Shown here: positions 7,071-15,271 of the stretch, in pieces
How positions within the stretch are numbered: position 1 is the stretch's first letter
How the letters are laid out: every line of letters begins with the position of its first letter
IMG/VR virus record: IMGVR_UViG_3300046028_007999
Coordinates: 1 to 42,557 of that record
From: a virus
Length of the DNA stretch: 42,557 bases
Reading direction: 5' to 3' (one strand)
Program-made: the position numbers and the translations under genes
Notes under the pieces: generated by a model
The model's input: only the letters and a program-made list of their open reading frames with translations
The model's database searches: none
Told to the model about the DNA's origin: nothing

Positions 7071-8840
7071 ATGTCATACAAGAAAAAATTTACCAATAAA
7101 CACGGATCACTGAGTCCAATTTCAGGCGCCAACAGTAACGAAGGTTCCTGGAATGGCGGCGCAGGTATGAATCAAAAACCAACAGGTGGTTGGGATAATA
7201 ATTTTGCCTTTAGAAACTATCAAAGTCGTCTACCAGAAGTATATACCGGACATCCAAACCGTATTGAACGATATAATCAATATGAAATGATGGATTGTGA
7301 TCCGGAAATCAATGGATGTTTAGATATTCTAAGTGAATTTTCTACACAGTTAAATGAACATAACAAAACTCCATTTGATATTCATTTTAATGGGGAACCA
7401 ACACAAACTGAAGTAGAGTTGATTGGTAAACAATTACAACAATGGTGTAAATTAAATGAAATGGATGTCAGAGCATTCAAAATATTTAGAAACACTGTAA
7501 AATATGGTGATCAAGTATTTCTACGTGATCCAGAAACATTCAAATTGTTTTGGGTTGATCCAACTAAAGTAGTTAAAGTTATCGTAAACGAAAGTGCAGG
7601 TAAATTACCAGAACAATATGTAGTTAAAGATATCAATCCAAATTTACAAAATTTAACTGTAGCAGAAAAGACTAGTACAGACTTTCAAGCACAACCACCA
7701 ACTGCAGGATACAGTGCACCATATTCATATACAGTACCAAATGAACCATACGGAACAACAGGTACACGTTTTAGTTTGGGTGTTAATGAAATGGCAATTG
7801 ATGCCAAACATGTAGTACATCTATCATTGACAGAAGGTCTTGATCGTTATTGGCCATTTGGTCAAAGTGTACTAGAAAACATTTTTAAAGTTTATAAACA
7901 AAAAGAATTGTTAGAAGATGCAGTTCTAATCTATCGTGTTCAACGAGCACCAGAACGTAGAATTTTTAAGATTGACGTTGGTAACATGCCAAGTAATATG
8001 GCTATGGCATTTGTTAATCGTATTAAAGATGAAATTCATCAACGTAGAATTCCAAGTATTCAAGGTGGTCAAAGTATTGTTGATGCTACTTACAATCCAT
8101 TGTCAACAAATGAAGATTATTTCTTTCCAGTAACAGCCGATGGACGTGGATCTAGTGTAGAACTTATGCCTGGTGGACAAAACTTGGGTGAGATTGATGA
8201 CTTACGTTACTTCAACAACAGATTAGCTCGTGGTTTACGTGTGCCAAGTAGTTACTTGCCAACTGGACCAGAAGATAATCCAACACCATTAAGTGATGGT
8301 CGTGTTGGTACCGCTATGATTCAAGAGTTTAGATTCAATAAGTATTGTGAGAGATTACAAGGTTATATGAGCAAAAAACTCAATGAAGAGTTTAAATTGT
8401 TTATGCGTTGGAGAGGATTTAATATTGATAGTGGATTGTTTGATATTCACTTTACTCCACCACAAAACTTTGCTAGTTATCGTCAATCAGAATTGGATAC
8501 ATCTAGAGTTCAAACATTTACTACTATGGCAGCGTTACCATATATGAGTATTAGATTTGCCATGGAAAGATTCTTGGGATTAAGTCAAGAAGAAATCAAA
8601 GAAAATCAGAAATTATGGAAAGAAGAGAAATCTGAGCCAGAAGATCAAGAAGCCAAAGGTTCTGATTTACGTAGTGTTGGTATTAGTACTGGTGATATTG
8701 ATAGTGATTTGGAAACTGCCGACAATATTGAAAGTGATGCTGAAGGAGAAGATGCTATGGCTCCAGAAGTTCCTGCACCAGTTGGTGCCAATGATCAAAC
8801 TGCCAGTCCGGGTGCATTGGCAACTCCCCCACCGGCATAA
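7071..8840 (+). CDS. 20: Portal vertex protein (gp20-like)
   Basis: A 589-residue T4 gp20-type portal. It forms the dodecameric ring at one capsid vertex that nucleates head assembly and serves as the DNA entry and exit channel. Strong family signatures are present: YEMMDCDPEINGCLDILSE, KYGDQVFL, DAVLIYRVQRAPERR, KIDVGNMPS, and the RYFNNRL..GLRVPSSYLP block. The C-terminus after about residue 510 is an acidic, Pro/Ala-rich tail, which makes the protein longer than T4 gp20 (524). A late box lies just upstream. It is the first gene of the head cassette, with the prohead core genes directly downstream. Confidence 0.95.
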   Translation: MSYKKKFTNKHGSLSPISGANSNEGSWNGGAGMNQKPTGGWDNNFAFRNYQSRLPEVYTGHPNRIERYNQYEMMDCDPEINGCLDILSEFSTQLNEHNKTPFDIHFNGEPTQTEVELIGKQLQQWCKLNEMDVRAFKIFRNTVKYGDQVFLRDPETFKLFWVDPTKVVKVIVNESAGKLPEQYVVKDINPNLQNLTVAEKTSTDFQAQPPTAGYSAPYSYTVPNEPYGTTGTRFSLGVNEMAIDAKHVVHLSLTEGLDRYWPFGQSVLENIFKVYKQKELLEDAVLIYRVQRAPERRIFKIDVGNMPSNMAMAFVNRIKDEIHQRRIPSIQGGQSIVDATYNPLSTNEDYFFPVTADGRGSSVELMPGGQNLGEIDDLRYFNNRLARGLRVPSSYLPTGPEDNPTPLSDGRVGTAMIQEFRFNKYCERLQGYMSKKLNEEFKLFMRWRGFNIDSGLFDIHFTPPQNFASYRQSELDTSRVQTFTTMAALPYMSIRFAMERFLGLSQEEIKENQKLWKEEKSEPEDQEAKGSDLRSVGISTGDIDSDLETADNIESDAEGEDAMAPEVPAPVGANDQTASPGALATPPPA

Positions 8841-8842
8841 AA

Positions 8843-8850
8843 GATAAATA
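8843..8850 (+). promoter_or_regulatory. Late promoter box GATAAATA directly before ATG
   Basis: The box ends 5 bases before the ATG at 8856, so a T4-like start point would fall on the A of ATG. Confidence 0.6.
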
Positions 8851-8855
8851 ATATT

Positions 8856-9080
8856 ATGTATCTAACAGAATTTTATAACCCCGCGCCTCAAGGTTGGCAA
8901 GATGTTGAAGATGATAAATCTCAACCAGAATGGGGCGAGTCACGCAAAACCAAATTAACACTTGGTATGATATCCAAGATTCGTAAAATGAACGAAGTTC
9001 AAAGTTATGAACGAGCGATTGATTTAAAAAACATCAGAAAACAATATGGTGCTCCACCAGCCGAAGGTGGCGGTTTGTAA
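8856..9080 (+). CDS. Small protein in the gp67 position
   Basis: A 74-residue protein between the portal and the acidic core protein, where T4 has gene 67 (prohead core, about 80 residues). It is not very acidic, unlike T4 gp67, so the equivalence rests only on position and size. It begins MYLTEFYNPAPQGW and carries a basic middle part (SRKTKLTLGMISKIRKMNEVQ). There is no Shine-Dalgarno sequence and the late box ends 5 bases before ATG, suggesting a leaderless late mRNA or read-through from the portal gene. A likely terminator follows. The gene looks real because it fills its space and has coherent codon use. Confidence 0.65.
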   Translation: MYLTEFYNPAPQGWQDVEDDKSQPEWGESRKTKLTLGMISKIRKMNEVQSYERAIDLKNIRKQYGAPPAEGGGL

Positions 9081-9111
9081 ATCTATATTATATATTTAAA
9101 AAACACATAAA

Positions 9112-9137
9112 ATGCGTACATATTACGCTATTTTTTT
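9112..9137 (+). terminator. Probable intrinsic terminator after the gp67-position gene
   Basis: The short stem GCGTA/TACGC (9114-9118 with 9124-9128) with a 5-base loop is followed by TA and seven T. The stem is short, so termination may be partial. A new late promoter follows immediately. Confidence 0.5.
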
Positions 9138-9145
9138 GGCTATTC

Positions 9146-9153
9146 GCTAAATA
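9146..9153 (+). promoter_or_regulatory. T4-type late promoter box GCTAAATA
   Basis: The box lies 34 bases before the prohead core ATG at 9188, downstream of the probable terminator, so the core-protease-scaffold-capsid genes form their own unit. Confidence 0.55.
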
Positions 9154-9187
9154 TTAATACAAAGCCATTTACATAAGGAGATTTTAA

Positions 9188-10009
9188 ATGTCTACAGCAA
9201 AATTTGAAAAACTTATTGATCTTATTATCAATGAAGACAATGAGAAAGCGGAACAATTATTTCACGAAATCGTAGTTGAAAAATCACGCGATATTTATGA
9301 ATCACTGATTAACGAAGACATGACCAGTGGTTTTGTTGACGAAGTTACTTCTGAAGAAGAAGGCATGGATGGAATGATGGAAGATGATGAATTCCTAGAT
9401 GACGAAGAAATTGAAGGTGACTATGATGTTGATGGTGAAGATGGCGATGTTGAGTTTGACGATGAAGTTGAACTAGACAGTGACGAAGAAGGTGAAGAAT
9501 ACGAAGAAGAAGAACTTGAAGATCGGGTTGTTGATCTTGAAGACAAACTTGATCAATTAATGGCCGAATTTGAACAAGAATTTGGTGGTGATGAAGAAGC
9601 TGGCGAAGAAGAATTTGGTAGCGAAGAAGGCGACGAAGAAAGTGACGTTATGGAAGCCGTTGAATTAAAAAAGGTTTCAGTAACACATACTGACGGAGCC
9701 GATGGTTCATCAAAGAAAAGCACAGTAGACGCTAACAGTGGTCAAAAAGGAATGGCATCAAAGCCAGTTAACTTTAGTGGTAGTTCAGAATCAGTTCCTA
9801 CTAGCCCAAAGAAGCCAACAAATTATGGCGCTAAAGGCGAAACAGAAGTTAAAGGTGCTGGATCATTCAAGAACAAAGTTGGTGGCGATGCTAGCAACGG
9901 TTCAGGTAAGGGTGAAAGTGCTCCTAAGCCAACTAAAACACAGGCTAGTGGTACAAATGAGCGCAGTGCGGTTCCAGAAAGCCGTCGCACTACCAAGCGT
10001 AGAATCTAA
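9188..10009 (+). CDS. Acidic prohead core protein (gp68/gp67-like)
   Basis: A 273-residue protein preceded by a strong AAGGAG site. The N-terminus (about 1-45) has the conserved KFEKLIDLI...A..LFHEIVVEKSRDIYE segment of T4-type prohead core proteins. Residues about 50-155 are an extremely acidic Glu/Asp tract with a short coiled-coil-like part (LEDRVVDLEDKLDQLM). The last 110 residues are Ser/Gly/Lys-rich and the protein ends in a basic SRRTTKRRI tail. Such proteins sit inside the prohead with gp22 and are degraded by gp21 during maturation. The strong charge split (acidic middle, basic end) suggests electrostatic packing in the core. T4 splits this role between gp67 and gp68, and I cannot say which is the better match. 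Confidence 0.8.
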   Translation: MSTAKFEKLIDLIINEDNEKAEQLFHEIVVEKSRDIYESLINEDMTSGFVDEVTSEEEGMDGMMEDDEFLDDEEIEGDYDVDGEDGDVEFDDEVELDSDEEGEEYEEEELEDRVVDLEDKLDQLMAEFEQEFGGDEEAGEEEFGSEEGDEESDVMEAVELKKVSVTHTDGADGSSKKSTVDANSGQKGMASKPVNFSGSSESVPTSPKKPTNYGAKGETEVKGAGSFKNKVGGDASNGSGKGESAPKPTKTQASGTNERSAVPESRRTTKRRI

Positions 10010-10023
10010 AGGATAAGGTATAA

Positions 10024-10665
10024 ATGGCTTTGTATCTTAGAGAGAACTTAACATTCGACAGAGCGAACCTCATAGTCGAATCAGTTAAGGAAGAAGGTGA
10101 TAAAAAATCTCTTTATATGAGAGGAATTTTTATCCAGGGGGGGGTGAAGAACGCAAATGAGCGTGTTTACCCCGTTCCTGAAATTGAACAAGCCGTTGTA
10201 ACTTTAAACGAACAAATCCGAAATGGAAACTCAGTATTGGGTGAAATCGATCATCCAGATGATTTGAAAATAAATCTAGATAGAGTTAGTCATATCATCA
10301 CAGAAATGTGGATGGATGGCGCTAATGGTTTCGGTAAATTAAAAATTATTCCAACTCCAATGGGACAGTTAGCTGCCACCATGTTAGAGAATGGAGTCAA
10401 ACTCGGCGTTAGTAGCAGAGGCAGCGGTAACGTTGATGAAGCTACAGGCAAAGTCAGTGATTTTGAAATAGTCACTGTGGACATCGTGGCACAACCCAGT
10501 GCTCCAAATGCATACCCAAAAGCAATCTATGAAGGACTCATGAACATGAAAAATGGTCATCGTGTACTAGAAAACTTAAAAGGTACAAATTTGGACAAGG
10601 ATGCTAAAGTCCAAAAATTCTTGAAAGAAGAGGTAACTCGTCTTATCAAGGACTTAAAAATTTAA
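10024..10665 (+). CDS. 21: Prohead core scaffold protease (gp21-like)
   Basis: A 213-residue T4 gp21-type serine protease (S80/U9 family). It matures the prohead by cutting scaffold and capsid proteins after short (I/L)xE sites. Family motifs are visible: GGVKNANERVYP near the N-terminus, GEIDHPD with H77 as the likely catalytic His, and LGVSSRGSG with S130/S131 as the candidate nucleophile. It starts 14 bases after the core protein gene behind AAGGATAAGG, and its stop is 11 bases before the scaffold gene. Size agrees with T4 gp21 (212 residues). Confidence 0.93.
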   Translation: MALYLRENLTFDRANLIVESVKEEGDKKSLYMRGIFIQGGVKNANERVYPVPEIEQAVVTLNEQIRNGNSVLGEIDHPDDLKINLDRVSHIITEMWMDGANGFGKLKIIPTPMGQLAATMLENGVKLGVSSRGSGNVDEATGKVSDFEIVTVDIVAQPSAPNAYPKAIYEGLMNMKNGHRVLENLKGTNLDKDAKVQKFLKEEVTRLIKDLKI

Positions 10666-10676
10666 AGGGGATATCA

Positions 10677-11780
10677 ATGTTTGATGCCATCAAACCATTA
10701 CTTGAAAGCGGAATCGTTACTGAAGATACAGCCCAAGCCATTAATGAGGCATGGGAAGTAAAATTAAACGAAGCTCGCGAACAAGTTCGTTCAGAACTCC
10801 GTGAGGAATTCGCACAGAAATATGAGCATGACAAGAACGTAATGGTAGAAGCCCTTGATAAGATGGTTACTGAAGGTCTAACTGGTGAAATTACAGAATT
10901 TCAAACAGAAAGACAAGCAATGAATGAAGACCGTGTCAAAGCACAAGTCAAATTACGTGAAAATGTACAAAAATTCAATGAATTTATGGTTACTAAACTA
11001 GCCGAAGAAATCAAAGAATTACGTAATGATCGTAAAGTTCAAATGGAAGCTCGTGGTAAACTAGAACAATTCGTAGTAACAGCTCTAGCCCGCGAAATTG
11101 GAGAATTTGAAACTGATAAACGTGCAGTAGTAGAAGCCAAGGTCAAATTAGTTGCAGAAGCTAAACACCAACTTGATTCACTTAAAGCTAAATTTGTAGC
11201 TGAAAGTGCCAAAAAAGTTAGTTCAGCAATCAGTACACATTTAACAGGCGAAATCAGTCAATTGAAAGAAGACATTAAGAGTGCAAATGAAAACACTTTC
11301 GGTCGTCGTTTGTTCGAAGCCTTTGCCGCTGAATTTAGTTCAACACATTTGAACGAAAAAGCAGAGACACGTAAACTTCTTGCAATTTTAGATCAAAAAG
11401 ATCAACAATTAGCTGAATCTATCGAAAATGCTAAACAATCACAACGTTTAGTAGAAAGTAAAAACCGTGAAGTTCGCATTATTAAAGAAAGTAACCTTCG
11501 TGAACGTACTATGAGTGAATTACTCGGAACACTAAATGAAGACAAAGCCCAAGTAATGAAGAACTTACTAGAAAGCGTCCAAACACCAAAATTGAAAGGC
11601 GCATTCGACAAGTATCTACCAGCAGTATTGAATACATTAACAGAACAAAGACCAGTTGCTAAAAAACAAATGGTTTCTGAAAGTGTAGCAATTACTGGTG
11701 ATAAATCTGCCAAGAAAACAGAAGTTGAGACCCAAGAACGTGATAACGTGATTGATATCAAGCGTCTGGCAGGGCTTTAA
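10677..11780 (+). CDS. 22: Prohead scaffold protein (gp22-like)
   Basis: A 367-residue, highly charged, almost entirely helical protein, typical of the major internal scaffold of T4-like proheads. It has an N-terminal helix (IKPLLESGIVTEDTAQAINEAWE), long Glu/Lys/Arg-rich coiled coils over about residues 25-300 and a short conserved C-terminus ending IDIKRLAGL. The scaffold is cleaved by gp21, and several LxE-type sites are present. The ribosome site AGGGGAT precedes ATG. T4 gp22 is 269 residues, so this one is longer. It lies directly between protease and capsid gene, as in T4. Confidence 0.9.
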   Translation: MFDAIKPLLESGIVTEDTAQAINEAWEVKLNEAREQVRSELREEFAQKYEHDKNVMVEALDKMVTEGLTGEITEFQTERQAMNEDRVKAQVKLRENVQKFNEFMVTKLAEEIKELRNDRKVQMEARGKLEQFVVTALAREIGEFETDKRAVVEAKVKLVAEAKHQLDSLKAKFVAESAKKVSSAISTHLTGEISQLKEDIKSANENTFGRRLFEAFAAEFSSTHLNEKAETRKLLAILDQKDQQLAESIENAKQSQRLVESKNREVRIIKESNLRERTMSELLGTLNEDKAQVMKNLLESVQTPKLKGAFDKYLPAVLNTLTEQRPVAKKQMVSESVAITGDKSAKKTEVETQERDNVIDIKRLAGL

Positions 11781-11809
11781 TCGACATACTATTAACAGGA
11801 GATAATTAA

Positions 11810-13006
11810 ATGTCAAAAGTACTATTAGAGAGCCGCTGGAATGAAACCAAAGAAGCCCTCCTTGAAGGTCTCAAAGGCGTCCGCCGCTCATCAATGGGTG
11901 TTATTTTAGAAAACACCAAAAAGCAACTACTTTCTGAAAGTAATGCTGGAACTACAACCGCTGGTAATATTGCCACACTAAACCGTGTCATTCTTCCAGT
12001 TATTCGCCGTGTTATGCCTACTGTTATCGCTAACGAGTTAATTGGTGTTCAACCAATGACTGGTCCAGTTGGACAGATTCATACACTACGTGTTCGCTAT
12101 GCTCAAAACTTGACAGACGACTCAGCAGCTCAAACTTCGGTTGTGGCTGGTGACGAAGCTCTATCACCATTCTTGATCGCTCAAGCGTATTCACGTACAA
12201 AGTCTGATGTTAATACAGCATACAGCTATACTGCAGCTCCAACCGCTACTCTTGAAGGTAACGGCGGAAAAGCAATTAGTGTTCAGATTCTACGTCAAGC
12301 TGTTGAAGCCAAGAGCCGTAAGTTACAAGCTCGTTGGACATTCGAAGCTGCTCAAGACGCACAATCAATGCATGGTATCGACGTTGAAGCCGAAATCATG
12401 GCCGCTTTAGCACAAGAAATTACTGCTGAAATTGACCAAGAAATTCTTCTTTCATTACGTCAGTTAGCTGCTACTGAATATACATACAACCAAGCTACCG
12501 TTTCTGGTACTGCTACATACGTTGGTGACGAACACGCTGCTTTAGCTGTTCTAATTAACCGTGTTGCTAACCTAATCGCCCAACGTACTCGTCGTGGAGC
12601 TGGTAACTGGTGTGTTGTTTCTTCAGAAATGTTGACTGTTCTTCAGTCTGCTACAACATCAGCTTTTGCCCGTACTACAGAAGGTACATTCGAAGCACCT
12701 ACTAATACAAAATTAGTCGGTACATTGAACAATGCAATGCGCGTTTTCGTTGACTCATATGCTCCAAGTGGAACACCAGTTCTAGTTGGTTATAAGGGTT
12801 CTTCAGAAACAGACGCAGCTGCATTCTATTGCCCATACATTCCATTAATGAGCAGTGGTGTTGTTCTAGATCCACAGACATTCGAACCAGTCGTTTCGTT
12901 TATGACGAGATACGGCTACGTCGAGCTTACAAACACAGCATCCAGCTTTGGTAATGCTGCTGATTATGTCGGTGAGATAGCTGTAACCAACATCAGTTTC
13001 CAATAA
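11810..13006 (+). CDS. 23: Major capsid protein (gp23-like)
   Basis: A 398-residue T4 gp23-type capsomer protein. Diagnostic stretches are VIRRVMPTVIANELIGVQPM, GPVGQIHTLRVRY and the C-terminal GVVLDPQTFEPVVSFMTRYG. The N-terminal propeptide is probably removed by gp21 after E43 (QLLSE before SNAG), leaving a mature protein of about 355 residues. It is clearly shorter than T4 gp23 (521) and most cyanophage versions, so a compact capsid subunit is expected. A strong AGGAGAT ribosome site precedes ATG. Codon use is cleaner and more GC-rich than in the flanking genes (many GCT, CGT, GGT), as expected for the most abundant protein. A strong terminator follows. Confidence 0.95.
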   Translation: MSKVLLESRWNETKEALLEGLKGVRRSSMGVILENTKKQLLSESNAGTTTAGNIATLNRVILPVIRRVMPTVIANELIGVQPMTGPVGQIHTLRVRYAQNLTDDSAAQTSVVAGDEALSPFLIAQAYSRTKSDVNTAYSYTAAPTATLEGNGGKAISVQILRQAVEAKSRKLQARWTFEAAQDAQSMHGIDVEAEIMAALAQEITAEIDQEILLSLRQLAATEYTYNQATVSGTATYVGDEHAALAVLINRVANLIAQRTRRGAGNWCVVSSEMLTVLQSATTSAFARTTEGTFEAPTNTKLVGTLNNAMRVFVDSYAPSGTPVLVGYKGSSETDAAAFYCPYIPLMSSGVVLDPQTFEPVVSFMTRYGYVELTNTASSFGNAADYVGEIAVTNISFQ

Positions 13007-13025
13007 TTTTATTGGTATTGATAAT

Positions 13026-13053
13026 AAAAAAGGGACCTTCGGGTCCCTTTTTT
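13026..13053. terminator. Strong bidirectional intrinsic terminator
   Basis: GGGACC/GGTCCC with a TTCG tetraloop (13032-13047), flanked by six A on the left and six T on the right. It ends the capsid transcript on the plus strand and the HNH transcript on the minus strand. Confidence 0.93.
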
Positions 13054-13069
13054 ACGCTGATCGCTTCAT

Positions 13070-13801
13070 TCATGGCCGACCTAATGACCAACCATCATCA
13101 AGATATGATTGAAGATCATCTGAGATTGCTCTCTTTTCTATTCCGTTCTTGTTGATGATTTTTCTACCACGATTGGCGGCAGCAACAGATTCACCGTGAC
13201 CTTTTCGTTTAGGTTTGCCTGTCAATGTTTTACTTACTTGTGACCTAAATTCATCACTTTTGGGTTTGGGTATTCCTTTTTGAGACATACTCATTTTACT
13301 TTTTGTTTCTTCGGTATTTTTTCTACCTCTATGTTTGGCTGCAGCCTGTTCACTGGCCTTTGGGTCACGTTTTTTACCACGATTTTTTACACCACCTTTA
13401 CAACGAGGATCATCTTTCATATCAAGACCTTTATTCCAAGGTTCTCGTCCTTTCATATTTTCGCTATGATTCTTACTCCATTCTAACCGATTCTTCTCAT
13501 AGGCACGAACAATAGCATATGATGATTGACGTTCCATATGTTCTCCATAAACACCCATCATATTGAAAGCATAGATCATTTTTGATCTGTTTTCTCCAGC
13601 GGTCATTTTAGTTAGAAGCCAATGACACCAAGCGTGATCATGTCCAGTTAATTTGACAAGATTACCTGGTGAATCATCTCCTCCTAGACTCCGTGGGATA
13701 ATATGGTGTATTTCACCACGAGAATCTTTATCTAAAATGGCTCGTTTTTGGATGATACTATAGTACCATCGTGTATATTTTGTATTGTTAAATTGGTTCA
13801 T
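13070..13801 (-). CDS. Free-standing HNH homing endonuclease with NUMOD3-type repeats
   Basis: A 243-residue protein. The HNH nuclease motif lies near residues 28-65: GEIHHIIPRSLGG, then GNLVKLTGHDHAWCHWLL. Downstream come DNA-binding NUMOD3-like segments (REPWNKGLD, HRGRKNTEETKSKMS, LTGKPKRKG), and the C-terminus is the SDDLQSYLDDGWSLGRP motif often found in these enzymes. Such genes spread by cutting phage lacking them, and they often sit next to conserved genes such as gene 23. It is transcribed against its neighbours, from its own late box (13807-13814) that ends 5 bases before ATG with no ribosome site. The shared terminator beyond its stop serves both directions. Confidence 0.88.
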   Translation of the reverse strand: MNQFNNTKYTRWYYSIIQKRAILDKDSRGEIHHIIPRSLGGDDSPGNLVKLTGHDHAWCHWLLTKMTAGENRSKMIYAFNMMGVYGEHMERQSSYAIVRAYEKNRLEWSKNHSENMKGREPWNKGLDMKDDPRCKGGVKNRGKKRDPKASEQAAAKHRGRKNTEETKSKMSMSQKGIPKPKSDEFRSQVSKTLTGKPKRKGHGESVAAANRGRKIINKNGIEKRAISDDLQSYLDDGWSLGRP

Positions 13802-13806
13802 ATGTT

Positions 13807-13814
13807 TATTTATC
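13807..13814 (-). promoter_or_regulatory. Late promoter box GATAAATA directly before HNH ATG
   Basis: On the minus strand GATAAATA is followed by AACAT and ATG, so a T4-like transcription start would be the first base of the start codon. Confidence 0.6.
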
Positions 13815-13886
13815 TTTCGCTGTTACTAATATTACTTTTCAATATACACTGTCATTCATTAAATGTCAACAAATCTGGATAAAAAA

Positions 13887-13894
13887 GATAAATA
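13887..13894 (+). promoter_or_regulatory. T4-type late promoter box GATAAATA
   Basis: The box lies 22 bases upstream of the ATG at 13917. That gene also has an AGGAT ribosome site, so this one is a conventional leader. Confidence 0.65.
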
Positions 13895-13916
13895 CAGTAT
13901 ATTATAGGATACTACT

Positions 13917-14864
13917 ATGTTAGACAACCAATCACAGATGAGATCAATGCTAAATTTAATTGAAGCAGTAGATCAAGGTAAAAAAATCAATTTAAATGAA
14001 GATATTGGCGGAGCATTAACCGGCGGAGCAATTGGATCAATGGTAGGTGGTTTACCAGGTGCTGCCATTGGTGGATGGTTAGGTGATAAAGTCACTGGTG
14101 ATGACAAAGAAGTATCTGAAGACAGTGGTTCTAGTAGTGATATAGAAACATTGGCTAATGATGCACTTGATGCTGCTGCTCTAAGTATTCAAGATGCACT
14201 TGGTGTAGAACATGGTGATTTTGCTGGAATGTTTTTCACTGGTGAAGCTGGTGAAACTATCTTAGAAATTCTCAGAGACTATGCTAGAGAAGAAATGAAA
14301 AATAAAAGTGAAAATGATAATTCACAAACTTTAGATGAAGGCGCTATGAAGCGGTATCTTGAAGATCAAGCAATGTCTATGGAGAAAGAAGATTTTGTGG
14401 CAAATGCAGATGAATATGGTATGAGTTCAGAAGAAGCCGTTGAATGGTGGAATAACTGTAATGGTGTAGATGATGAGTTAAACGAAGCTGCTAGTCGTAA
14501 AGATTTTCGTCAAGTAGCCGAACTTATCAAAGAAATTCCTGATGAAAGCAAGCGTAAAGAATTAGCCAATCATCACTGTGAGATTTTCAAAAAACAAAAT
14601 CCGCGTTTTAGTCGTGAAAAGTTCATGAAATATATTGGTATTGATGAATCATTGAATGAAGATAGTGGTGGTGATATTGAAGTTAACTTTATCAATAGTG
14701 GAACTGGTCAGAAGTTAGGTATGAAAACAGTTCAAGCTGGTAGTATTACATTAGATAATTATGGACGTCCAGTTATGAAAGTTTCATCTCCATTTGCATC
14801 TGGTAATACGTTAATGGCTAATTTTGATTCTAAAACTGGTGGATGGGTTGTTGATTTAGACTAA
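13917..14864 (+). CDS. Glycine-zipper protein of unknown function
   Basis: A 315-residue protein in its own late transcription unit. Residues 31-56 are a glycine zipper (GGALTGGAIGSMVGGLPG, then IGGWLGDK), a pattern that inserts into or oligomerises at membranes. The middle is acidic and helical. Residues about 195-245 hold a charged helical segment (FRQVAELIKEIPDESKRKELANHH, then NPRFSREKFMKYIGI), a motif I associate with phage proteins of unknown role. The last 60 residues look like a small beta domain. It stops directly against the stop of the opposing zinc-binding gene. A virion or membrane-acting role is possible, but nothing fixes its function. Confidence 0.7.
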   Translation: MLDNQSQMRSMLNLIEAVDQGKKINLNEDIGGALTGGAIGSMVGGLPGAAIGGWLGDKVTGDDKEVSEDSGSSSDIETLANDALDAAALSIQDALGVEHGDFAGMFFTGEAGETILEILRDYAREEMKNKSENDNSQTLDEGAMKRYLEDQAMSMEKEDFVANADEYGMSSEEAVEWWNNCNGVDDELNEAASRKDFRQVAELIKEIPDESKRKELANHHCEIFKKQNPRFSREKFMKYIGIDESLNEDSGGDIEVNFINSGTGQKLGMKTVQAGSITLDNYGRPVMKVSSPFASGNTLMANFDSKTGGWVVDLD

Positions 14865-15182
14865 TTACAATCTAATATCTTCCCAATTAATAGTAGCATC
14901 TACTGTTAATTCCGCCCTCTTTTTGATATTTTTCAATCTGAGGGCGTTACAATTTTGGCAGATAGTTTCTTTATTAATCAAACACAATTGACAACTATCA
15001 ATTGCTTCAAAGTTACATATACTGCACTTTGAATCTTTTTTCTTTTTGGTATATTTTAATTTTGCACAATGATTGCATAAAGTATGCCATCGCTGATAGC
15101 CACTTACACTACGACCATTTGGTCTTGATGGTAATTTATTACATTCTTTACACATGGGTCTGATAGATTGTTGTTTTAGCAT
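14865..15182 (-). CDS. Small Cys-rich zinc-binding protein
   Basis: A 105-residue basic protein with five CxxC pairs (MCKEC, LCNHC, KCSIC, SCQLC, ICQNC), which probably bind two or more zinc ions. The spacing resembles zinc ribbons that accompany HNH-like nucleases, but no nuclease motif is seen. I prefer the start at 15182 to the one at 15206, because CATAAATA (15188-15195, minus) ends 5 bases before ATG 15182 and overlaps the coding part of the longer version. No ribosome site is present at either start. It is tail to tail with the glycine-zipper gene and is an accessory insertion among plus-strand genes, like the HNH gene 1.1 kb away. Confidence 0.68.
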   Translation of the reverse strand: MLKQQSIRPMCKECNKLPSRPNGRSVSGYQRWHTLCNHCAKLKYTKKKKDSKCSICNFEAIDSCQLCLINKETICQNCNALRLKNIKKRAELTVDATINWEDIRL

Positions 15183-15187
15183 TATAA

Positions 15188-15195
15188 TATTTATG
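15188..15195 (-). promoter_or_regulatory. Late promoter box CATAAATA directly before ATG
   Basis: On the minus strand CATAAATA is followed by TTATA and ATG, the same 5-base spacing as at 8856 and 13801. Confidence 0.5.
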
Positions 15196-15243
15196 TTATA
15201 AGTCATGGGACCCTAGTTTTGAAGATTAATTTAAATATAATAC

Positions 15244-15251
15244 GATAAATA
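15244..15251 (+). promoter_or_regulatory. T4-type late promoter box GATAAATA
   Basis: The box lies 20 bases before the ATG of the first large fibre gene and probably starts the fibre operon. Confidence 0.68.
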
Positions 15252-15271
15252 TTACTATAACTGGATAAAGC

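Noticed and set aside
15183-15206. Longer start of the zinc-binding protein (MTYNINII)
   Set aside because: It would overlap the late box 15188-15195 and lacks a ribosome site. The start at 15182 matches the 5-base spacing of the other leaderless candidates.
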